Positions 24,799 through 33,603 of a stretch of 64,000 bases of DNA are shown in pieces. Every line of letters starts with the position of its first letter. Position 1 is the stretch's first letter. The DNA is from an uncultured Dehalococcoidia bacterium (GTDB taxonomy: Bacteria; Chloroflexota; Dehalococcoidia; Lucifugimonadales; JADFKI01), in the NCBI GenBank assembly GCA_958295865.1, contig CATQHF010000003.1:1-64000 (forward strand), read 5' to 3'. The notes under the pieces are model-generated. The model saw only the letters and a program-made list of their open reading frames with translations. It ran no database searches and had not been told where the DNA came from. The translations under genes and the position numbers were made by a program.

Positions 24799-25584
24799 TT
24801 GAGCCAACCTAGGACATATCGGACTGAGGCGGTGGTCATACGGCAGACGCCGCTAGGGGAAGCCGACCGCATCTTGACGCTGTGCGCGCCCGACATGGGC
24901 AAGGTGCGGGCAGTCGCAAGGGGCGTGCGCCGCACTAAGAGCAGGATGGGCGGGCATTTGGAGCTGCTGAACCACGCCTCGGTATCGCTGGCGCGCGGTC
25001 GAAATCTGGACAGCGTCAGCGAGGCGTGGGCAATCTCGACATTCGGCGGCATTCGGGGGGACTTGCGGCGGGTTTCGCGCGCGCTGTATGTGGCGGAACT
25101 GACGGACTGCTTTTCCATGGAGGGTAACGGCAATCGCGCGGCGTATCTGCTGCTGCTGAGTACGCTGCGCCGACTGGAGCATGCCGCCAATATCGACCTG
25201 CTGATGCGCTGGTTTGAGATGCGGCTGCTGGATTGCTCCGGCTATATGCCTGAGCTTGTGCATTGCGTCGAATGCCGCGAATGGCTCGAACCCGGCGACC
25301 ACCTGTTCACTTGCGAAAGCGGCGGCGCGCTTTGCCCTGAGTGTCGCGGCGGCTCTGACGGCGCTCTGATTCCCTTGCCGGTGAACGCAATGAAGACGCT
25401 GCGGTTCATACAGCGGGAGGCGGATTTTGGCAGGGTGGAGGCGCTGAACGCGGGGGAGCGTGTGCTGAAGGACATGGAGCGCCTGATGCGCGCCTACATT
25501 CGGCACATCATAGAGCGCGAGGTTAAGAGCGCGGAGTTTGTGAACCTGACGATGGGTTATAACATCAATGGACGGGGTAGATAG
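24799..25584 (+). CDS. recO: DNA repair protein RecO
   Basis: RecO anneals strands and, with RecR, promotes exchange of SSB for RecA. The N-terminal OB fold is recognisable (TEAVVIRQTPLGEADRILTLC, GKVRAVARGVRRTKSRMGGHLELL). The C-terminal domain includes a four-Cys zinc site: CVEC and CPEC pairs around residues 155 and 178. The length of 261 aa is typical. The TTG start at 24799 lies after GTAGGG. The 3' end runs into an ATGGACGGGGTAGATAGGACAGGCAGGAT-type repeat that also contains the start of the next gene. Confidence 0.93.
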   Translation: MSQPRTYRTEAVVIRQTPLGEADRILTLCAPDMGKVRAVARGVRRTKSRMGGHLELLNHASVSLARGRNLDSVSEAWAISTFGGIRGDLRRVSRALYVAELTDCFSMEGNGNRAAYLLLLSTLRRLEHAANIDLLMRWFEMRLLDCSGYMPELVHCVECREWLEPGDHLFTCESGGALCPECRGGSDGALIPLPVNAMKTLRFIQREADFGRVEALNAGERVLKDMERLMRAYIRHIIEREVKSAEFVNLTMGYNINGRGR

Positions 25585-25594
25585 GACAGGCAGG

Positions 25595-26980
25595 ATGACA
25601 GATAGGGACGGCAGGCTGAAAATCCATAATGCGCGGTTCATCCTGACGGTTGACGCGGGGCGCAGAATTATCAGGGATGGCTCAATCCTGGTTGAGGACG
25701 GGCGCATAGTCGAGGTTGGCAAGGCGGCAGAGCTGGAATCCGCGCCGGCGGAGCGCGTGATCGACGCGAGTGAGATGGTCGTTACGCCGGGGCTGCTGAA
25801 CGGACACGCGCATATCAGCTACGCGCATGCCACGCGGGGCATTTTTCCCGACACGCTGGGGCCGGACTACTTGCCCAATGTGTTCAGGCTTCAAGGCGAA
25901 CTGGATGAGGAAGCGGAGTATTACACGACGCTGCTTGCCATTGTTGAACTGCTCAAGGGCGGTACGACCTGCTTTATGGACCCGGGCAGCACAAAGTTCC
26001 TGGATGCGTGCATGGAGGCTTATGAGCAGTCGGGATGCCGCATCATAGTCGGTACGCATGTTACGGACATGCCTAATCCGGTGAACCTGCCGCAGTATTC
26101 GACGGCGGAAGCAATCGCCATAATGGAGAACACCATACGGGAGTATGACCACCGCCTCGATGACAGAGTGAGGGCGTGGGCGATGCCGTTCGATGCGAGC
26201 TACTCGACGGACGAGCTGCTGCGCGCCGCCAAGCGGCTTGCCGATGAGTATGACACGGGTCTCACGCTGCACCAGATAAACATGCCGTCCGTCGTGGCGG
26301 CGAGCGTCAGAGCGCACGGCATGCGCCCGATAGAGTATCTGGAATCGTTAGGCGTACTCGGTGAGAATGTGCTGCTGTCGCATGTGATTGGCGTTGACGA
26401 CGCCGAGATGGACGCCATGGCGCGCACGGGCGCGACGACGGTGATGTGTCCGTCGCAGACGCTGAAGCAGGGCAGCGGGATTACGCGGATAGGCAAGCTG
26501 CCGGAGCTGCTGGAGCGGGGCATCAGCGTAGGGCTGGGGACGGATGCGCCGAACAACTCCAACCTGATGGAGACGATGCGGGCGATGTATCTGGCGGCGG
26601 TCATATACAAGGACGGGCGGCAGGACACGAGCATGATTCCGCCTGAGACGGCGCTGGAGCTCGCGACTATTCGCGGCGCGGAGGCGTTCGGCATGGGCGA
26701 TGAGATTGGCTCCGTCGAGGTGGGCAAGAAGGCTGACCTCGTGCTGTTCGACACGCGCCGCGCGGAGTGGCGCACGCTGTTCAATCCGGTGAACAATCTG
26801 GTGTACAACGCGGACGGCAGAAGCGTTCACACCGTCTTGGTGGACGGCAGGGTGGTCGTGGAAGACTACAAGCCGGTGTTTGTGGACGAGTGGGCGCTTA
26901 TCCAGAAGGTGCAGCAGATTGGGGAGGATGTGCTGGCGCGGACAGGGGTGTCGTTTCCGTCGCGGTGGCCCGTGGTGTAG
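25595..26980 (+). CDS. Amidohydrolase of the chlorohydrolase / SAH-deaminase (TrzN/MtaD-like) group
   Basis: The protein is a metal-dependent deaminase or hydrolase acting on rings such as adenosine derivatives or other aminoheterocycles. It has the opening strands ARFILTVDAGRRIIRDGSILVEDGRI and the metal pair HAH in VTPGLLNGHAHISY. Two further His lie in LTLHQIN and LLSHVIG, with the active-site Asp in GTDAPNNSN. The C-terminal composite sheet reads GSVEVGKKADLVLFD. The usual Glu after the third His (HxxE) is not seen in HQIN, so the reaction is uncertain. The start at 25595 (MTDRDGR) is preferred. An ATG at 25568 lies inside a dispersed ATGGACGGG repeat and overlaps recO by 17 bases. The protein is 461 aa. 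Confidence 0.88.
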   Translation: MTDRDGRLKIHNARFILTVDAGRRIIRDGSILVEDGRIVEVGKAAELESAPAERVIDASEMVVTPGLLNGHAHISYAHATRGIFPDTLGPDYLPNVFRLQGELDEEAEYYTTLLAIVELLKGGTTCFMDPGSTKFLDACMEAYEQSGCRIIVGTHVTDMPNPVNLPQYSTAEAIAIMENTIREYDHRLDDRVRAWAMPFDASYSTDELLRAAKRLADEYDTGLTLHQINMPSVVAASVRAHGMRPIEYLESLGVLGENVLLSHVIGVDDAEMDAMARTGATTVMCPSQTLKQGSGITRIGKLPELLERGISVGLGTDAPNNSNLMETMRAMYLAAVIYKDGRQDTSMIPPETALELATIRGAEAFGMGDEIGSVEVGKKADLVLFDTRRAEWRTLFNPVNNLVYNADGRSVHTVLVDGRVVVEDYKPVFVDEWALIQKVQQIGEDVLARTGVSFPSRWPVV

Positions 26981-27010
26981 GGGGCTGACATCGGCGGGAG
27001 TTCGGCATCT

Positions 27011-28033
27011 TTAGTCAGGCGGCGTTGCCTCTCGCTGATACACCTGGATACGATGGCGGCAGCTATCCACCACATACATTCTGCCGTCGTTATCCAGCCT
27101 GACCGATGTGGGGCCCCAGAAGTATTTTTCGATGCTGGCAGACTCGTCTCGCGTGTCGTATATGGTGAGCGGGTCGAGAACGGGTTCTAGGTCTGCCTTC
27201 TGTCGTTCCTCCAGCTCATCGGGGTTGGCGCGGAAGTAGTCCTCTGACCATGCGGACATTCCCGCGTTGCCCCGGAAGCCTGCGAGAAATCTGCCTTCCG
27301 GGTCGAGAACCTGAACGCGGTGATTGCCCCAATCGGCGATGTGCAAGTTGCCATCTTCGTCTAGGGTGACCGCCGCCGGTCTGTGCAACTGACCGTCGCT
27401 CCCTCCCGGCGCGCCGAACACGGCAAGATGCTTTCCGTCGGCATCGAACTTTTGCACTCGGTCGTTGCGCCAGTCGGCGACGAAGATGTTGCCGTCTGAG
27501 CCTGTTGTTATGCCCCAGGGAACATTGAACTCGCCGCCGCCGCCGCCAGCCTTGCCCCAGCCATCCAGGTAGCGCCCTTCGGGGGTGAATCTCTGCACGC
27601 GATTGTTGAGGCCGTCGGCAACCAACAAGTTGCCCTCAGCGTCAAAGGCTATGCCGGCGGGACGGTTGAACTGCCCCGCGCGCGTTCCCTGAATGCCCCA
27701 GCCGTCCACAAAGCCGCCGTCTTTGTCGAAGATGGAGATGCGGTTTAGCGCTTCGTCTGACACGAACAGGTAGCCGTCGTCGCTCATGACGATGGCGCAG
27801 GGCCACATCATTTCTCCGTCGGCAACGCCGCCCATGCCGAACTCGCCAATGTAGTCTTCTTCGACCGTGCAGACGGATATGCGCTTGGAGACCATGCGCT
27901 CCGCTACATCCGATCCCGCTCGGTTCAGCACATACAAAAGCCCGCCATCGCCTATAACGAGGTCAACGGGATTGTTGAAGCCCCGTCCACTAACGGAGAG
28001 GAAGCCTATGGTGTGGCTGTAACGGTAATTCAT
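27011..28033 (-). CDS. NHL-repeat beta-propeller protein
   Basis: The 340-residue product is built almost entirely of NHL blades, each with a core such as FNRPAGIAFDAEGNLLVADGLNNRVQ. About six blades can be counted; near residues 240-290 they are interrupted by a charged insertion (NPDELEERQKADLEP). No signal peptide is visible, so it is probably cytosolic unless exported by a partner. NHL propellers bind proteins or ligands and some hydrolyse lactones or peptide amides, but no catalytic residues can be assigned. It begins 19 bases after the DUF1800 gene and is probably cotranscribed with it. Confidence 0.85.
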   Translation of the reverse strand: MNYRYSHTIGFLSVSGRGFNNPVDLVIGDGGLLYVLNRAGSDVAERMVSKRISVCTVEEDYIGEFGMGGVADGEMMWPCAIVMSDDGYLFVSDEALNRISIFDKDGGFVDGWGIQGTRAGQFNRPAGIAFDAEGNLLVADGLNNRVQRFTPEGRYLDGWGKAGGGGGEFNVPWGITTGSDGNIFVADWRNDRVQKFDADGKHLAVFGAPGGSDGQLHRPAAVTLDEDGNLHIADWGNHRVQVLDPEGRFLAGFRGNAGMSAWSEDYFRANPDELEERQKADLEPVLDPLTIYDTRDESASIEKYFWGPTSVRLDNDGRMYVVDSCRHRIQVYQREATPPD

Positions 28034-28052
28034 GCGGCTTTCCGTCGATGGT

Positions 28053-29489
28053 TCATCCTAGCTGATACTCGCGGGAGGATGCGACGAGCTGCATCATCTC
28101 GATTATGCGCCGCGTCGACTCCGTGTCGTCGGCGTCCGTCTCGAAGCGCAGCTCTCCAAGCAGCACAGCGTGTTCCTCAAGCTCGCGCCGCGTGCGATCA
28201 GAGGCGGCGACTGCGCCCATAAGGTCGAGACATTCAGCGACGAACTGCGGCGGCGACAGGCTTTTGCGCCGTCCCTTGATGCTGTCGACGATGTAGCGGA
28301 CGCCCGGCTTGTTCGGGTCGGAGAACAAGCCTGTGGCAAAGTTGATGCGGTTGACCAGGCCCGCCGTGTTTATCCACTCGGTTCCCGTGTGCCAGCCTTC
28401 TACGCTGGGCGGGTCGAGGATGTTCTGTCCCATGAAGTTCGCCTGAAGCCCCAGCCGGATGTCTTCCACCTCCGGGAACTCGTAGCTGCCGCTCAGGCGA
28501 GCGGAGCCGACGACCATCTCAACCGGGCTTTTCACTCTGCGAAATGCCGATTGCTTGAAGAAGTCGGAATTGAACAGCGTCCTCAAGACCGAGCGTATGT
28601 CGTAGTCGCGTTCCATCAGCTCTGCCGCCAATAGGTTGATCGCGTGCGGGTCGTTGGGCGGGACTGTCTGCCATGCCGGGACTTGCGCCTCGTCCGCCAC
28701 GAAGAAGTTGTAGATGTGCCGCGCCACGAACCGCGCCGTTGCCGGGTTCTTGCAGATGATGTCTATCACTTCTTCGCCGTCAAAGTCGCCGCGCTCACCC
28801 AGAAACGCCTTTTCGCCGTGGTCGTGGTCTTCGCTCAGATATTGGAACTGCCAGTCGAGGCGTCCGTAGGGCCAGACGGAATCGCGGGAGACACGGGAGG
28901 CGTGCAGGGATGCGTTGCGTATCGTCCAGCCGGTGAATGCCCTGGAACACTGGCGCACATCGTCTTCCGTGTAGTTGCCGACGCCCATGGAGAAGAGTTC
29001 CAGGATTTCCCGTCCGTAGTTCTCGTTCACGGCGTCCTTGTGGTTGTCCTTGTTGTCGAGCCAGAAAATCATAGCCGGATCGCGGGACAGCTCGACTAGA
29101 AGATTGCGAAAGCTGCCGAGTCCGTGCCTGCGGAACATCTCCACCTGTTTCAGGATTGCCTTGGGCTGGTTCAGCTTGGTGTAGCCGGTGGCGAAGACAT
29201 GGTGCCAGAATAGGGCTATCTTCTCTTCCAAGGGGCGGCGGGTGTTAATCATGCGGTAGAGCCAGTAAGCCTGGCAGCTTTCCACATAAATCAGGCTGTG
29301 CTGGTCGATGTGATAGCGTCTTATGAGGTCTTCATCTTCGAGAGCGGGCGGCGCGTCTTCGGAGTGAAGCAGAGCCTCGACGGTTGCCTCGTAGCCCTGA
29401 GCGGCGTACATTTCAAGCTCATGGCGACTCGCGCCAAACCCCGCGCGGCGCAGCAGGTGCGCCATTAGCCCAAGATTTCCGTTAGTCAT
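28053..29489 (-). CDS. DUF1800 family protein
   Basis: The family name is clear and the function is not. Diagnostic segments are HLLRRAGFGASRHELEMYAAQG near the start, EEKIALFWHHVFATGYTKLNQP, the block DNKDNHKDAVNENYGREILELFSMG and YTEDDVRQCSRAFTGWTI. The C-terminus has LDPPSVEGWHTGTEWINTAGL. DUF1800 genes are usually followed by a DUF1501 gene; here the next gene encodes an NHL propeller instead. The start at 29489 (MTNGNLG) has GGGAG just upstream, and an in-frame extension to 29537 lacks a ribosome site. The product is 478 aa. No signal peptide is visible in this version. Confidence 0.9.
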   Translation of the reverse strand: MTNGNLGLMAHLLRRAGFGASRHELEMYAAQGYEATVEALLHSEDAPPALEDEDLIRRYHIDQHSLIYVESCQAYWLYRMINTRRPLEEKIALFWHHVFATGYTKLNQPKAILKQVEMFRRHGLGSFRNLLVELSRDPAMIFWLDNKDNHKDAVNENYGREILELFSMGVGNYTEDDVRQCSRAFTGWTIRNASLHASRVSRDSVWPYGRLDWQFQYLSEDHDHGEKAFLGERGDFDGEEVIDIICKNPATARFVARHIYNFFVADEAQVPAWQTVPPNDPHAINLLAAELMERDYDIRSVLRTLFNSDFFKQSAFRRVKSPVEMVVGSARLSGSYEFPEVEDIRLGLQANFMGQNILDPPSVEGWHTGTEWINTAGLVNRINFATGLFSDPNKPGVRYIVDSIKGRRKSLSPPQFVAECLDLMGAVAASDRTRRELEEHAVLLGELRFETDADDTESTRRIIEMMQLVASSREYQLG

Positions 29490-29635
29490 AGCCGCTCCCC
29501 TTGCTTGCAACACATCAAGGCTGCCTGTGCGCCGCATTATACTGCAACGCCGTCAAAAGGCTCAACTGCCAAGCCCTCGTCAAGCCTGTCAACCCATGAC
29601 GGCTTGGCGGGGCTGCGCCTACACCATATCAACTT

Positions 29636-29709
29636 ATGCTAGGTTTGTGGGCATTTGCGTCATTCCCGTGAAAACGGGAATCCAGAGCATCGGAATGTAG
29701 GCACTTATG
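29636..29709. repeat. REP-like hairpin repeat, inverted partner of 33528-33603
   Basis: The stem ATTCCCGT/ACGGGAAT around GAAA is flanked by ATGCTAGG and GCATTTGCGTC on one side and CCAGA plus a TAGGC end on the other. The whole ~74-bp unit reappears in reverse orientation at 33528-33603, so dprA and topA lie between two mirror copies. Confidence 0.8.
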
Positions 29710-29749
29710 TTGTGGTATTCATGGTGGGCTGTGCTAATATAGTTAGTGC

Positions 29750-30874
29750 ATGGAAGCGGAGAATCTTAAATACTGGTTGGCGTTCAGTCGGGTTCGCGGC
29801 ATCGGCAGGGTGCGGTTCAAGCTGCTGGAAGACTACTTTGAGTCGATGGAAGCGGCCTGGGCGGGTAGCGAAGCCGAATACCGCGCTGCGGGTCTGGACA
29901 AGCGCACGATAGGCTCTATCGTCGGCGACAAGGGGAAGGTTGACCCGGACGCTGAGATAGAGCTGCTGGCGCAGAGCGACGTTCGCGCGCTCACATGGCA
30001 CGATGATGATTATCCGGCGCGCTTGAAGCAGATATACGACCTGCCGCCGCTCATCTACTTGAAAGGCAGCCTGCTGCCTGATGATGAGCGCTCAGTGGCG
30101 GTGGTTGGCACGCGCAATCCGTCGGCGTATGGGCGTCAGGTGTCGGAGCGGCTGGTATATGATATTTCGAGGGCAGGTGTTATTATCGTCAGTGGGCTGG
30201 CGCGCGGGGTGGACGGCATAGCGCACCGCGCGGCGCTGGATGCGGGTCAGCGCACGATAGCGGTGCTTGGGAGCGGGTTGGACATTATCTATCCGCGAGA
30301 GCATAGCAATCTTGCCGAGCGAATTGCGGAAAACGGGGCGATAATCTCTGAGCATCCGCTTGGCACAAGGCCGGACGCCCGCAACTTTCCGCGCCGCAAC
30401 AGGATTATGAGCGGGATGACGCTTGGGACGCTGGTGATAGAGGCGGACTTGAAGAGCGGCGCGCTCATAACGGCACGGCAGGCGCTGGATGAGAACCGCG
30501 AGGTGTTCGCCGTGCCGGGCAGCATATACTCGGAGAGAAGCAGGGGCACCAACCGACTCATCAGGAGGTCGGAGGCGAAGCTGGTAACGAACTGTGAGGA
30601 TGTGCTGCAAGAGCTTAACCTGACGGCGGTAACTCAGCAGATCGAGATGGCGGCGCTGTTCCCGGAGGATGAGGATGAAGCCGAACTGCTGCGATACATT
30701 ACCTTCGATCCGGTGCATATCGATGAGGTTTGCCGCAGTTCGAGCAGGTCCGCTTCCGATGTGAGCGGCAAGCTCGCAATGATGGAACTCAAGGGACTGG
30801 TGAAACAGGTTGGGGGCATGAACTATGTAAGGATGCGTGAAGCCTCCAGTGGATATTCTGTAAACGCATTGTGA
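29750..30874 (+). CDS. dprA: DNA-processing protein DprA
   Basis: DprA protects incoming single-stranded DNA during natural transformation and loads RecA on it. The 374-residue protein has an N-terminal HhH/SAM-like part (ALSRVRGIGRVRFKLL-type segment), and the extended Rossmann fold with VAVVGTRNPSAYG and IVSGLARGVDGIAHRAAL. It also has the nucleotide-like loop AVLGSGLDIIYPREH, then PRRNRIMSGMTLGTLVIEA and GALITARQALDENREVFAVPG. A C-terminal winged helix (residues about 300-360) is present. It is followed directly by topA, a common arrangement. No com genes are in this window, so competence is only suggested. Confidence 0.95.
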   Translation: MEAENLKYWLAFSRVRGIGRVRFKLLEDYFESMEAAWAGSEAEYRAAGLDKRTIGSIVGDKGKVDPDAEIELLAQSDVRALTWHDDDYPARLKQIYDLPPLIYLKGSLLPDDERSVAVVGTRNPSAYGRQVSERLVYDISRAGVIIVSGLARGVDGIAHRAALDAGQRTIAVLGSGLDIIYPREHSNLAERIAENGAIISEHPLGTRPDARNFPRRNRIMSGMTLGTLVIEADLKSGALITARQALDENREVFAVPGSIYSERSRGTNRLIRRSEAKLVTNCEDVLQELNLTAVTQQIEMAALFPEDEDEAELLRYITFDPVHIDEVCRSSSRSASDVSGKLAMMELKGLVKQVGGMNYVRMREASSGYSVNAL

Positions 30875-30882
30875 GAGGAAGC

Positions 30883-33177
30883 ATGGCAAAAGATCTTGTA
30901 GTCGTAGAATCACCCGCGAAAGCCCGCACGGTTGGGCGTTTTCTTGGCAGCCGATATTCAACGCTTGCCTCCATGGGGCATGTGCGCGACCTGCCCAAGG
31001 GCAAGATGGGCGTGGAGATAGATGATGAGGGATTCCATCCCACTTACACGGTGATGCCCGACAAGAAGAAGATAGTTACGCAGCTCCGCAAGGCGTCCAA
31101 AGATGCCGAGGTCGTGTATCTGGCGACTGACCCGGACCGCGAGGGCGAGGCAATATCTTGGCATCTGCTGAGCGCCGCGAAGATCGCGCCCTCCAAGGTG
31201 AAGCGCGTGGTGTTTCACGAGATTACCAAAGAGGCGATCAACGATGCGTTCGACCACCCGCGCGAGCTTGACTATAACCTGATTGACGCGCAGCAGGCGC
31301 GTCGCATACTCGACAGGCTGGTCGGCTATCGGCTCAGCCCAGTGCTGTGGGGCAAGGTGAGGCGCGGGCTGTCCGCCGGTCGCGTGCAGTCGGTGGCGCT
31401 GCGTCTTGTCGTCGACCGCGAGCGCGAGGTTGACGCCTTCGTGCCGGTGGAGTACTGGAGCATAGACGCCATGCTCGCCAAGCACGAGCAGAGCGACGCC
31501 AAGCGCATCGAGTTCAAAGCTGCGCTGCACTCGCTCAAGGGCAAGAGGCGGATTCAGATTGGCGACGGCGCGCGCGCGCATGAGTTGACGACCGACTTGG
31601 ACGGCGCGGGGTTCAGCGTGGAGTCGGTGCGAAAGCGTGAGACGCGCCGCCGCCCGGCAGCGCCGTTCATCACTTCGACATTGCAGCAGGAAGCGTCGCG
31701 CAAGCTGCGCTTCACGGCGCGGCGCACGATGCAGGTGGCGCAGCAGCTCTATGAAGGGCTGTCTATCGGCGATGAGGGCGAAGTCGGACTTATCACATAT
31801 ATGCGTACCGACTCGACGAATGTCGCCGCGCCCGCGCTCAAAGAGGCGAGCGACTATATCAAAGCCAAGTTCGGCTCGAAGTACGCGCCAAGAGCGCCGC
31901 GCACCTACAATAAGAAGGTGAAGGGCGCGCAAGAGGCGCATGAGGCGATTCGCCCAACATCCATATTGCGCGCGCCACAGGAGATCCGCGCATACCTGAA
32001 CAACGAGCAGTTCAGGCTGTACGACCTTATATGGAAGCGCATGCTGGCGAGCCAGATGACGGATGCGCTGTTCGATTCCACCAGAGTTGACATTAGCGCA
32101 AAGAGCGGCAAGTCGGCGAATGAGTATCTGTTCCGCGCCACCGGCTCGGTGCTGAAGTTCGCGGGCTTCCGCACGCTGTACATGGAAGGCTCGGACGACA
32201 ACGACGACGCCGATGAGGATACGCCGCCGCTGCCGGAGCTTGCCGGCGGCGACGCGCTGGACTGCCTGAGCATTACGCCGGATCAGCACTTTACGCAGCC
32301 GCCACCGCGCTTTACCGAGCCGACGCTCATTCGCGCACTGGAGGAGCAGGGCATCGGCAGACCCAGCACTTACGCGCCCATCCTGGGGACGATAGTTGAC
32401 AGGGACTATGTGCTGAAGGACGGCGGGCGGTTCGTTCCGACTAGGCTCGGCATCGTGGTTACGGACTTGCTCACGGCGAACTTCCCGGATGTGATGAATG
32501 TGGGCTTCACGGCGATGATGGAGCAGCAGCTGGACAATATCGCCGAGGGTCAGCGCGCATGGGAGCCGATGCTGAAAGAGTTCTACGATCCGTTCGACGA
32601 GCTGATCGAGAAGACGATGAAAGAGGCTGAGCGCGTGCCGCGTGAGCTTCTGGAGGAGGAGACGGGGGAGTTCTGCGAGAAGTGCGAAAGCCCGATGGTC
32701 ATCAAGTCGGGGCGCTATGGGCGCTTCATGGCGTGCAGCGGCTATCCGGAGTGCAAGAATACACGGCCGGTCGAGTCTGATGAAGAGCGCGCGGTGAGGG
32801 AGCGCGTGAGCGAAGAGACGGATGCCCATTGCGAGAAGTGCGAGCGTCCGATGGTGGTGAAGTCGGGACGCAACGGGCGCTTCCTGGCTTGCAGCGGCTA
32901 TCCTGAGTGCAAGAACGCCAAGCCTTTGCCGGTCGGGGTGGACTGCCCCAAGTGCGGCGGCGACCTGGTGGAGCGCAAGCAGCGCGGTCGCAACGGCAAG
33001 ATATTCTATGGCTGCATCAACTACCCTGACTGCAAGTCGGTGGTGAATCCGCTGGCGCAGCCCTGCCCCGACTGCGGCAAGCTGCTCGCTTCGGCAGGGC
33101 GCAGGAAGGCGCGGTGTCTGGATGACGCTTGCGGCTATGAGGGGGCTGTTCCGCAGGCTGGGGGTGCGGCGGCGTAG
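30883..33177 (+). CDS. topA: DNA topoisomerase I
   Basis: Type IA topoisomerase relaxes negative supercoils by single-strand passage. The Toprim domain reads LVVVESPAKARTVGRFLG and later TDPDREGEAISWHL. The active-site Tyr lies in LITYMRTDSTNV, and the region EQGIGRPSTYAPIL is also conserved. The C-terminus has four C4 zinc ribbons (about residues 610-755). The first two are close copies (CEKCESPMVIKSGRYGRF and CEKCERPMVVKSGRNGRF), followed by CPKCGGDLVERKQRGRNGK and CPDCGKLLASAGRRKARC. ATG 30883 follows AGAGGAA; the GTG at 30871 is inside the ribosome-site region. Length is 764 aa. No terminator follows; the downstream gap is filled by repeats. Confidence 0.97.
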   Translation: MAKDLVVVESPAKARTVGRFLGSRYSTLASMGHVRDLPKGKMGVEIDDEGFHPTYTVMPDKKKIVTQLRKASKDAEVVYLATDPDREGEAISWHLLSAAKIAPSKVKRVVFHEITKEAINDAFDHPRELDYNLIDAQQARRILDRLVGYRLSPVLWGKVRRGLSAGRVQSVALRLVVDREREVDAFVPVEYWSIDAMLAKHEQSDAKRIEFKAALHSLKGKRRIQIGDGARAHELTTDLDGAGFSVESVRKRETRRRPAAPFITSTLQQEASRKLRFTARRTMQVAQQLYEGLSIGDEGEVGLITYMRTDSTNVAAPALKEASDYIKAKFGSKYAPRAPRTYNKKVKGAQEAHEAIRPTSILRAPQEIRAYLNNEQFRLYDLIWKRMLASQMTDALFDSTRVDISAKSGKSANEYLFRATGSVLKFAGFRTLYMEGSDDNDDADEDTPPLPELAGGDALDCLSITPDQHFTQPPPRFTEPTLIRALEEQGIGRPSTYAPILGTIVDRDYVLKDGGRFVPTRLGIVVTDLLTANFPDVMNVGFTAMMEQQLDNIAEGQRAWEPMLKEFYDPFDELIEKTMKEAERVPRELLEEETGEFCEKCESPMVIKSGRYGRFMACSGYPECKNTRPVESDEERAVRERVSEETDAHCEKCERPMVVKSGRNGRFLACSGYPECKNAKPLPVGVDCPKCGGDLVERKQRGRNGKIFYGCINYPDCKSVVNPLAQPCPDCGKLLASAGRRKARCLDDACGYEGAVPQAGGAAA

Positions 33178-33194
33178 CAATTGCTGATTTCCTT

Positions 33195-33276
33195 AGGACT
33201 TACGCAGTTGAGCACGATTTCGTACTTGAAACGAGTCAATCTCAGGTAGGAGTTCATATTCAAGCGCGTAAGTCCT
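33195..33276. mobile_element. MITE-2 copy 1 (82 bp)
   Basis: The ends AGGACTTACGC and GCGTAAGTCCT are perfect inverted repeats. The body contains TTTCGTACTTGAAAC, TCAATCTC and AGGTAGGAGTTCATATTCAAG. It encodes nothing. No clear target duplication is seen. Confidence 0.8.
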
Positions 33277-33279
33277 GAT

Positions 33280-33431
33280 GAGAAGATTGCATTGGTACGG
33301 TTTAGCCGTCGATGGGCGGGCATTTTCGCCCCCATCCTAACCTTCCCCCAAAGGGGGAAGGGACAATCACATCTGCGGCGTCCTCGCCTCGCCGACGAAC
33401 CTTCCCCCGTCAAAGGGGAAGGGACTTTCTC
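33280..33431. mobile_element. MITE-1 copy C (152 bp, right end shortened)
   Basis: The left end GAGAAGATTGCATTGGT is intact. The body matches copies A and B, but the right end reads GGGACTTTCTC and lacks nine bases of the terminal repeat. It lies between two MITE-2 copies. Confidence 0.8.
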
Positions 33432-33442
33432 CAATTGGGAAT

Positions 33443-33524
33443 AGGACTTACGCAGTTGAGTGCGGTTTCGTACTTGAAACAGGTCAATCTCGGGTAGGAG
33501 TTCATATTCAAGTGCGTAAGTCCT
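33443..33524. mobile_element. MITE-2 copy 2 (82 bp)
   Basis: It has the same 82-bp length and direction as the copy at 33195, with perfect AGGACTTACGC/GCGTAAGTCCT ends and about 90 percent identity by eye. Confidence 0.8.
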
Positions 33525-33527
33525 GAT

Positions 33528-33603
33528 ATGAAAGCGCCTATACTCTGATATTCTGGATTCCCGTTTTCACGGGAATGACGCAAATGTGCACACAACCTAG
33601 CAT
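33528..33603. repeat. REP-like hairpin repeat, inverted partner of 29636-29709
   Basis: Reverse complement of the unit at 29636-29709, with the same ATTCCCGT/ACGGGAAT stem and the same TTTGCGTC and ATGCTAGG flanks. Confidence 0.8.

Noticed and set aside
30958-33180. 740-codon minus-strand open frame over topA
   Set aside because: It is antisense to topA, which has all the family motifs; no ribosome site or domain supports the minus frame.
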